Shown here: one piece after another, positions 55,920-64,000 of the stretch | How positions within the stretch are numbered: the stretch's first letter is position 1 | Layout of the letters: each line of letters starts with the position of its first letter | NCBI GenBank assembly: GCA_006176705.1 | Contig: QRFJ01000006.1 | Span: 6,743,115 to 6,807,114 of the forward strand | Direction of reading: 5' to 3' | Source: Cocos nucifera | Lineage: Eukaryota > Streptophyta > Magnoliopsida > Arecales > Arecaceae | Length of the DNA: 64,000 nt | Program-made: the position numbers and the translations under genes | Notes under the pieces: generated by a model | Database searches by the model: none | Seen by the model: the letters and a program-made list of their open reading frames with translations, nothing else | Told to the model about the DNA's origin: nothing

Positions 55920-58900
55920 TCAGATGGCCTTGAGTGATTCTACTTGGGATTTTCCACGGGGACCGTTCTTCCTGATATAGAGCCGGTACTCGTCGAAGGT
56001 CATGGACGGATAGAGTGCAGGGCGATCAGGTGTCACCAGTTCTGAGGCCGGTTTTATTGGCAAGTCACTCTTTGGGTTGTAGAAGAAGGCAAAAGATAAC
56101 CGCTCTGCTTCCGAGTTCACCACCACTCTATGCTCCACACTCCTATACGTCGCATTGCTGAGAACCTGCCACAAATTACAAACAGATTATTATTTAATAA
56201 TATTTTATGGATGTCCAATGTAGATCTTGTGCGAATGGTGAGTAATAATATAATATAAAACAATTATGTCACGTGGATTTTAAAGTCATATCTATTTTTG
56301 GATCTGACTCGGTAAACACATCCTAGATCAATCATGACTTCAAAGACCAGTTAATTAGTGATTTTTTTGATAATTTTTAATAATAATTGGAGGAGCTATG
56401 ATATCACACTGATGTGGCTTTGTCGCAAGAGGATGGGTAGAACCAAGTAATGGGAGGCGTGGCATGTGTCGACTCGGGAGAGTTTGGACCGATGGAATGA
56501 GCACGTGGTTTTGAATTTAGAGGGAGGCAGAGAGAGCCAAGAAATACCCTTTGCTCTCTGGAATGATGACCCTTGGAAAGTAAGTGACATGAGATATCCA
56601 TCCACCGCTGAACTTTATCCTTTTACGAGGAGCGGCTACATTTTCTTAATCCCCACTGTTGGCCGGCTCAACATCCAGACAAGAGCCTACTAAAAAATAA
56701 TAAGCAGATTTTGATTGGGGACATGATCGATCACTAGATTCCAAGCGAACCATCTTTAGCCATTGTAGGGAGGATCAAAATGGATGCAAGAGTATATGGA
56801 AAGCCAGGACCTTAACTAGCCCATATGCTACTTAATTAAGATATTTTATTTTTTTAAAAACATATTGATCAAAATAAAAATTTTCTTTTCAAAAATGATT
56901 GGATCAAGCATACAATCCCTTGATCAGAAAAACAAGAAAAATAAAATAAAATTGACACCGAAATTTTATAAATATTTTATTACTCATATCTAGTTTTTCT
57001 TAAAAAAATAAAATTTTTTAACTAAAAGAAAAATCCAACTTGAATTATAAAGATTTAGATCCTTTTTTTTTAAAAAAAAAAAAAAAAAAAAACAATAGAC
57101 ATTTGGATTGGATGGATTAGAAAAATTTTGCTATTCAAGTGCTTTTGTAATAGAAAATGGCCTTCAAATCAACGACAGGATAAGAGTCTTGAAGGCTCAA
57201 CAAAATGAGGCTTAGAATTTCTCCACTAGGGTGAAGGAACGAGCACAGGACCATCCAAGCGGTCGTTGAGAAAAAGGCAAAATTCTAACTTAATTCAAAA
57301 GGATCGCTTGAAAAATCACCCAGCTGTTTTGTATTCTCCTCGCTCCCTCGGAATTGACATCATGAAGTTTGCAGAGCGATTGCTGCAGCGAGAAATTATA
57401 TCCCGATGTACTAGCTAGTGATGCACCGCATGGACATTTTGGCCATCTTACCGTAAGCGGATTTTAAAAAAAATCATTTTTTTTTTTTTCCCTAGCTTGA
57501 GCGAACGGAAACCTCGCCAAGCGCTGCATCCCCTCTCTTCCGAACGAATGGAACCCTCCATCGAGCTAACCAGCATCATCCGCAACCTGATATCGGCCCT
57601 CTTCCGAGCGTCTCCCACCTCCCAAGTATCGCTCCTCTCCTCCCTCTTCCATTACCCTAGCAGGCATCTTCCACCTTCTAAGCGTTGCTCCACTCTCGTC
57701 TATTCATGAGCACCGCTCTGTCCACGCGGTCCCTCTTTCTCTCTTCCAAAAACTAAAATTGGGTCAAGTATTGCCTAGATGGCCAATATTTTTGATTTAC
57801 TTAGTTTGTGTACCTGGGAGGATTTCTTTTCTTTGAGAACAAGGGAGAGAAGAAGTGTGGAGCATTCCATTGGCTCAAGAGAGGGGTGTTTAGCCAAATT
57901 TACCATCTTTTTTTCCTTTTTTTTTTTTTTTTTTTTTTTGTTGTCCATGTTGATGTGAGGTGGATAGAATGTCCAGGTGGTGACAATGAATTGGCCTGTA
58001 GGCTGCCTTGTGACTTTTCCCAGCGTTTTTCCAGTTGCTTACCACTTGATGCACAGCACAGGCGGGCAGCCAAGGCACCGGTCCGAGATGTCCTCTTTCC
58101 ATTTGCCGTGGCAATTGGACCACACCTCAATTCATATAGACCACTCGCTGGAGTCGGTCATCCAAAGAAGTAAGAACTAGCAGGAAGGATGGAGACCGAC
58201 TTGTTCGAACTTCGCAGCTAATTGTAAGTGACGGCAGATTGCCTGGCTCCACTGAACCACTAGCACGTGTCACGGTGATAGGCTCGAACAAGCGCAGAGG
58301 GAGAATGAGGGTAAAAGGAGAGAGAGGAGAAGCGATACTAGCTTAATTTATTTATAGTTTACCTGAATTTGATCGCCGACGTTGATGATAAAGGAGTCGG
58401 GAATCGGCTGAACGGCGACCCAAGCATGGCCTCGGCGAACCTGAAGGCCCTTGACGTGGTCGTCGGCCAGGAGCACGGTTATGCCGCCGGGATCCGAATG
58501 CGAGGAGAGGCCGAGAGCGAGGTCCGGCTGGGGGCACTTGGGGTAAAAATTGACCCTCATACAGACACCGACGTCGTCCCCGCCGAACGCCTTCTGCAGG
58601 AAATTCTCCTGCAGTCCCAGGCCCAACGACAGCACCTTCATCACTTGTTCACACAGCTTTATCAATTCTCGGCTATACTCGTCGGTGGTCTCCCTGCTGA
58701 TCCAAATTAATAACACCGGTACGTGTTTCATATTAAGAAGAAATACGAATTTGATCCAATTATGTTTTGCTTTCTAATTATTTGTTATTACCTCAACGAG
58801 GAATTGTCGATGTGGTCGGCCGGTTTAATTTTAACGACGAAAGAATAAATTCTAATAATGATCCGATCTAATTGTTATGTACCTCAAGGAAGGAGGAAGG

Positions 58901-59376
58901 GCGGGCCATTTGTCATGGCTTTTAAGGGAGCGGGGGAGGATGTGGAGGTAGTAGTAGTCACCCCAATCGAGAATGGCGCCCTTCTCGATCCCAAGCCGGC
59001 TGCCGTAGCCCTCGTAAGTCTTCGGGGAATTGGCATACACCTGCTTCGCTTCCATGGGTAAATGGAAGAAGCCCCGCCACACTTCCCTCGTCCTTCTCAT
59101 CAGCTGTGGGTCCACCCCATGGTTCACCACCTGGAAGAATCCCCAGTCCCGGCACGCATCCGATACGGCCCGGACGACGGCCGCGCGGTCGGCGGTGCCG
59201 TCGCTGCAGGCCAGCGAAGAGAGGTCGATGACCGGGATGCTGAGGTCGGCGCATGGGGCCGAAGAAGGACGGTCGGAGGCCGGCTTTATGTACCTGTCGG
59301 GGATCGTGGTGGCGCCGCTGTCCGAAAGGGACTGGACGCGGACGATTGGTTCGGGCCAGTCTTGGAGGCAATCCAT
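55920..59376 (-). CDS. Jasmonate-induced oxygenase-like 2-oxoglutarate/Fe(II) dioxygenase
   Basis: Three exons: 59376-58883, 58693-58363 and 56165-55920, with GT-AG introns, give 356 residues. The protein follows Arabidopsis JOX/JAO enzymes throughout: WPEPIVRVQSLSD, PDRYIKPASDRP, ACRDWGFFQVVNHGV, YEGYGSRLG, RVNFYPKCP, SFIINVGDQIQ, VLSNATYRSVEHRV, FFYNPKSDLPI and MTFDEYRLYIR. The Fe ligands are H230, D232 (HSDPGG) and H287 (VEHR); 2-oxoglutarate binds R297 and S299 (RLS). Three arginines said to hold the jasmonate carboxylate in AtJOX2 are present as R211, R336 and R340. JOX enzymes hydroxylate jasmonic acid to 12-OH-JA in the cytosol and so damp defence signalling. The substrate is inferred from this similarity. 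All splice junctions keep frame; the gene looks intact. Confidence 0.93.
56166..58362 (-). other. JOX-like gene, large intron 2
   Basis: This 2.2 kb phase 0 intron separates GDQIQ from VLSNATY. It contains poly-A/T runs (57062-57091, 57915-57939) and GC-rich stretches near 56400-56690 and 57490-57720. None has a recognisable domain; insertions of unknown repeats are likely. No second gene is supported. Confidence 0.7.
58364..58882 (-). other. JOX-like gene, intron 1 (58882-58694) and exon 2 boundaries
   Basis: Intron 1 has its donor AG|GTACAT at 58882 and acceptor GATCAGCAG at 58694. It splits the arginine codon of SLR|ETTDEY. Exon 2 ends CAG|GTAAAC at 58363. These junctions were chosen because they keep the protein aligned to the family without gaps. 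Confidence 0.85.
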
Positions 59377-59720
59377 GCATCACAAAATCTCACCTCCTCC
59401 AATCGCCGACACCGGATTCTATGAGACAACAAGTACAAAAGGCGTGTACGAGGACGATGGTATACGACGGCACGACTCTTCCCGGCTGACCATGTTAGGC
59501 TCACTCTCATGTATAAAGAGATAGAAGGGAGGCAAATATGAGGAGGAGGAAGAACACTTGAGAGAGCTGCAGAGAGATGGGGGGAAACGGTGGAGGGAGT
59601 AAAAGTAGTGGGAAAAGAGATGGATAAGAGGAGGAGAGGGGTGGAAGAGGGAAAGAGTTGTGAATGGTATTGATGGACGAAAGGAACGTAGACGCAAACG
59701 TGATATTAATGGGGATATAT
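59377..59720 (-). promoter_or_regulatory. JOX-like gene 5' leader and promoter region
   Basis: On the minus strand the 140 bases between 59660 and 59520 are strongly pyrimidine-rich (CTCTTCC, TCCTCCTC), as in many plant 5' leaders. A weak TATA-like word CATATATCC lies at 59714-59722. An ATG at 59380 stands 4 nt upstream of and out of frame with the main ATG (59376). I did not find a clear jasmonate-response element. Confidence 0.35.
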
Positions 59721-62388
59721 GGCCGGGTGGTGGCCATCACCCCCCTTCAAATCAAAAAAGATACCAATGGGGGGTAGCAAATGGAAGGTCCTTTTTTTTT
59801 TTTTTGGTTATGGATTATTATTATTATTATTATTTACAAGAGAGGGGTTGGGTTTTTGTCCTCATAATGTTGCGAAGTTGACAGGCCCGACAAGCACGAG
59901 CCTGAGAAAATGAAAATAGACGCGACTCGAGGGATGCAAACGGAGGTAGTGGCATGGACTAGTGGGTTCAAAAAGACGTGGTATAATGGCTTCTTCTTGT
60001 TACTCGTTCTCCAAGCACCTACCGTTAATAGTAAGCGGATGGGGGCAGAGACGGACAAATGGGTTCTATATCTTTCGTTCGCCAGGAAGGGATTCACCTT
60101 CCTTCGCGAATCCGCCGTTGGATCGCGGAATCATCGTTTGGAGATCCGTGCAAATGGATGTACACAAGATTTCGGAATGCTTTAAGATCTGCGTGGGGCG
60201 CCATCCAACGATCGACATGATGCAAGATGCAAGCCCGAGCATGGGTTGGCAGGAGCCAACATGCGGCGAGCATCGAGAAGGTTTTGCCAACATCCACCCC
60301 CCCGGCATCTTTTTATGGTAGACAGTCTATTCAAAACTAGCGTGTTCATGGCCTCCGGCCGGCCCACGAATGTTTTCAAGCATGTGGGAGACCGGCATGG
60401 ACGTTTGTTTGTTTGCTTTCATTGGTGGGGCCATGATCACCCGCATGGGTCTTTTGTGCCTCATGTACTTTATAATTTATATATGATTCTGCAAGCCAAG
60501 GTCGGCCAGATGCAATGGGTTGAAGTCGGTTCGGTCAATGGGCTCAAAAGATAGGCTAGCTTAGACATAAATGAGTGGCTAGGTTGAGACGGCATTAATG
60601 ATTGAAGTGATCATAACGGGTCTCACTTGTTGGAAAATGGAGTTCTGGGGCTGGCTACTACTTTTTAGTGTATCGGAGGATCTATGATATTTTTGTTAAT
60701 CTAGAAGTAGCTAAAAAGAGGATGCTATCTTTAACCGTGAATGCAACCAACATTCAGAGTTCCACTTCACATTTTTCCTTATGATATGCATCTCATCTGC
60801 CCATGTATGGCACCATGTACGGGCTTCTGTTTTGCTTATTTTGAGGAAGCTAGGATAGCCTTGCAAGGGGCAAAAGAATTTTTGGAGTCCACGTTGAAGG
60901 TAGCATCTATATATGTAACTCGATCATTAATTCCATTTGCAACAATAAGCTGACTAGAATGGCATCCAAAATTTATATTAAACTAGCATTGCCTCAATAA
61001 CCGTGCATCCCTAGTATTTCATATGGGATTCACATTTGGCTTAGAGTGGATTGGTGAGTCTTAAGGACAATTTCAACAACCTTAATTTCATATTTATAGG
61101 TGGTTATCTTCTAATGACCAAATTAAAGATGGGTTTATAGTTAATTTTCAATAGCTCATCCCTTCATGATGTTGGATGACCTGTTGATTGGTAGGTATAC
61201 ATTTACAAAAATCTATAAGGATAATCAAGAAAACAGTAAATTTATAAGAATATATGTTCGATTTTAGATATTTATGAGGGCGAATATATCAAATTAAATA
61301 CTAGTTGAACCAACGTCGTTGAGTGGATTATGATAGATGTGCAATAAGAAACTATTTATAAAGATATCATATGAATAGTAAATTTATAAGGGTATATATG
61401 TAATTTTGAATATTTATAATGATCGACATGAAATATCCCTGGAAAGCATCAAATACTACGGTGCAAAACATGCCGTTTCCTCCATGTGTTGTACCCAAGA
61501 GAGGGTTAACCAAAAACAAAAAAAAAACTTCAATCCTTTATTTGTTACCGAAGGATATATGTGGTTCCACTAAAAGTGCTGCATCAATTGGATATAAACA
61601 TCAATCCAATCATATGAGTTACTGTTGTTTTTAGCCTTTAAACTGATCCCTCTTCATACTTTGTGAAATGGAATGGGCGGATAATTTGTCAGCTTTTTTT
61701 TATTATTCAAAAAATGAAGAGTTAGGAGGAGGAGGAGGAAGAAGCCCTAAGTTGGTTTTGACTTAGGGAGTCTCCTTCAGTATGGTATAATATATTAGAT
61801 TCTCCTTTAGTGTATAGTACATTGAGAGGTCTCCCCGAATCCTATCATTCCATTGGTCGGATTCTCCTTCAATATGGTACAATATATCTTGGCATGCCTT
61901 TAGCCTTGGGGGTGCAAATAATAGATATTATTATTAATTAATTAATTATGATAATATTATATCATTAACATGCATATAAGGAAAGTTTTAAACTTTTAAT
62001 AAAATCAAATTTTAATACATATAATGAGAAAATGTTTCTTAATGCAATACATCCTTTCCTCTAGCCACTCAATCTAACTTTACAAGCATATATTGTTAGT
62101 CAAATTAAACATATTATTTTAAACTAATATATAAGCCATTTTTTTCTAAAAATAAATTAATGTGGCGTTATCCGTAGAGTAAAATTTATGCTTGTGACAT
62201 GTGAGTACGTTTTTTCTTGACACTCAATCTTATGTGAAGTAATCAAACAACCATACATGTCCCCCACCAACCAAAAAAGAAAAAAAAAAAAAACAACCAT
62301 ACACGTCACATGCCATAACGGTCAAAAAAAAGCGTGGCAAGCCTCATCACACGATTTCACCAGTAATATATAGTAGGCCTCGACCACG
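59721..62388. other. Intergenic DNA upstream of the JOX-like gene
   Basis: No gene is supported. (TTA)n lies at 59815-59834. Between 61760 and 61890 short words TCTCCTTCAGTATGGTATAATATAT recur three times with changes. The rest is unremarkable A/T-rich DNA. Confidence 0.45.
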
Positions 62389-62640
62389 TTGTCCTGTTCG
62401 CTGGTGAATTATTTGCTAACGTTGTGGAAATTCTCGGCAACTTTTAGTTGATCCCTTCTGGTAGCCTGGGTCCATATGCATGCAATCATCTTGGTCCTCC
62501 ACGTGGTACAAATTGGTTGTCCTATTCGCTTATGAATTCTTTGCAGCGTTGTGGAAATTCTCGGCAACTTTTGGTGGATTCTTTCCGGTAGCCAGGGTCC
62601 AAGCACATGCAATCATCCTGGCTTTCCACGTAGTGCAAAT
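62389..62640. repeat. 126 bp tandem duplication
   Basis: Two copies (62389-62514 and 62515-62640) share GTCCTNTTCGCTNATGAATT, TTGTGGAAATTCTCGGCAAC and CATGCAATCATC in the same order. Differences are mainly single bases. No reading frame runs through both with sense. Function unknown. Confidence 0.8.
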
Positions 62641-64000
62641 CAAAATATGTATAGGACTCATTAGATTTATAGAAAAAATTTTTGTACTCTAATATTTTTT
62701 TTTTTAAAAAAATGATGTCTACACATATAGTATTTGAAAAAATAATTTTATTTTTTTAAAATATTATATAAAATATCTATTGTGTCCTTAATAAAAGAAA
62801 TCATTTTATCCCATTCTATTTAAAAGCTTAAGGATATATTTGAAAAAAAAAAAAACTAATTTCGATTTTTAGTTGGTAGGAACTTGGATTTTTCATGTTC
62901 ATATGAATTTTTCTTTCTCATAACATGAGAAATTTTATTTTCATAGAAAAGCTAATTTATCATTTATCTTCGTTAGAAGCTTGAACGTCCGAATATAAAG
63001 TATTTATTTATTTTCTTATTGATTATACTTTTTCTCTCTTCTTGCAAACCAAATTAATCTGGTAGGGTCTATCTGATTGGGGATAATTTGGCATAGAAAA
63101 ATAATTTTCATATCAGATTATCATATTTGATATAGAAAATGGAAGAAAAGGATAATAAAAAAAATTGGTGGGCCTCATGCTTATTTTCTGGAGAGAGAAG
63201 GTAAAATAAATATTATGGAAGGTTGATATTCGATAAATTCTCGAATAATAGTAATCCATACTCGGCAAAAATATCCTTAATGAAGCTGCATATGTAATCA
63301 TCGATTTTATTCTAATATCCTTCAAAATTTATTTAAAAAAAAGCTTTTGTAAAAAAAGAAAAAAAGATGATGATGACATTTTGCAAAGGATTCTATGATT
63401 ATAGCCATCATATAAAAACTAATTGAAGATGATAATACTATGCTAATATTAAAAAAATATTTTATATTAAAAAATATATTTATAAATTTAATCATATTTT
63501 TATATAGAATCACCTCCAATCAAACATAGTAATTTTTTTTTCTGATATTATAATTTTTGAAATAATTTTTCAACCAACTAAATATAATAAAAAATATTTT
63601 TCTTTATAATTATTTTTTTAGATAAATAATTTTTAAAAATTATTAGATTATTCTATAATCCGACATATTTTAATCAAACGAACCTTAAGGTTTTTCTCTC
63701 TCTTTTGTGTAGGAGACTTGGTAATATTTGAAACGTGGCCTTCTAAAGAACCAAGCTCTTGGAAGTGAGATACCGACAAACTAAAAATCTTGGAAAAGTA
63801 TTTCGAGATTAGCCACTAATGTAGTGTTTCTTTATAACTCTTCTGCATTAGGTGATCGTACAAAAAACTTATTGGTGGAGATCAACGTCAGCCTATAGAA
63901 GTTAGCAATTCATAATTGCATAAAAAATCCGAGAACAGATCACCACCACTCAAAGTCTCAAACCATATCCAATGATGTTTTCTCCACTTGGCTTTGTTTG
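62641..64000. other. AT-rich intergenic end of the window, possible MITE
   Basis: No gene is seen. A stretch from about 63066 (GGTCTATCTGATTGGGGATAA) to 63684 (reverse complement GGTTCGTTTGATTAAAATA) has loosely matching inverted ends of the TGTTTGATT type and could be a ~620 bp MITE. A target duplication is not clear. Confidence 0.3.

Overview
This window is plant nuclear DNA. It has spliced genes with GT-AG introns, LTR retrotransposons and a CACTA transposon with the plant-type TIR, and no bacterial-style operons. The two intact genes and the repeat types fit a monocot. A palm is plausible from the look of the retroelements, but that is an inference I could not test by search.

Layout, left half (1-23190): this is a nest of transposable elements. 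The right part of a CACTA (En/Spm) element ends at 2787; it carries a giant inverted repeat (about 303-1527) and an array of palindromic subterminal repeats with a ~151 bp higher-order period. It sits in the gag of a decayed Ty3/gypsy element of the Tat lineage (2788-23190, + strand; pol ends at 7911; 3' LTR 22517-23190). Between pol and the 3' LTR this element carries an antisense, intron-containing gene (22064 down to 8854) with its own TATA box and a G-box. That antisense gene is split by a complete Ty1/copia element (10603-21463) with unusually long LTRs (~2.89 kb each) and a near-perfect 5 bp target duplication.

Middle (23191-35200): mostly intergenic, with a Tourist/Harbinger-like MITE (24786-25768), a TRIM-like LTR fragment and a 57 bp poly-G duplication. 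The gene here is an intact two-exon GT-3a/GT-3b-type trihelix transcription factor on the minus strand (31902-30975).

Right half (35200-64000): a broken calcium-dependent protein kinase gene (CPK13-like, 35241-51259, + strand) is split by a complete Tat-lineage gypsy element on the minus strand (39605-49258). That element has a perfect ATATT target duplication, and its region between integrase and 3' LTR is a ~2 kb variable tandem-repeat array. Downstream lie a head-to-tail array of four TRIM-like units (51908-52910), a LINE reverse transcriptase relic (53716-54620, minus) and an intact three-exon 2-oxoglutarate dioxygenase gene of the jasmonate-induced oxygenase (JOX/JAO) type (59376-55920, minus). 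The rest, to 64000, is AT-rich intergenic DNA with a 126 bp tandem duplication and a possible MITE.

Only two host genes look functional: the trihelix factor and the JOX-like oxidase. No tRNA, rRNA or CRISPR array was seen. The most unusual features are the antisense gene with a separate promoter inside the Tat element, the minisatellite-rich 3' region of the second Tat element, the 1.2 kb hairpin in the CACTA element, and an overlapping out-of-frame ATG 4 nt upstream of the JOX start.
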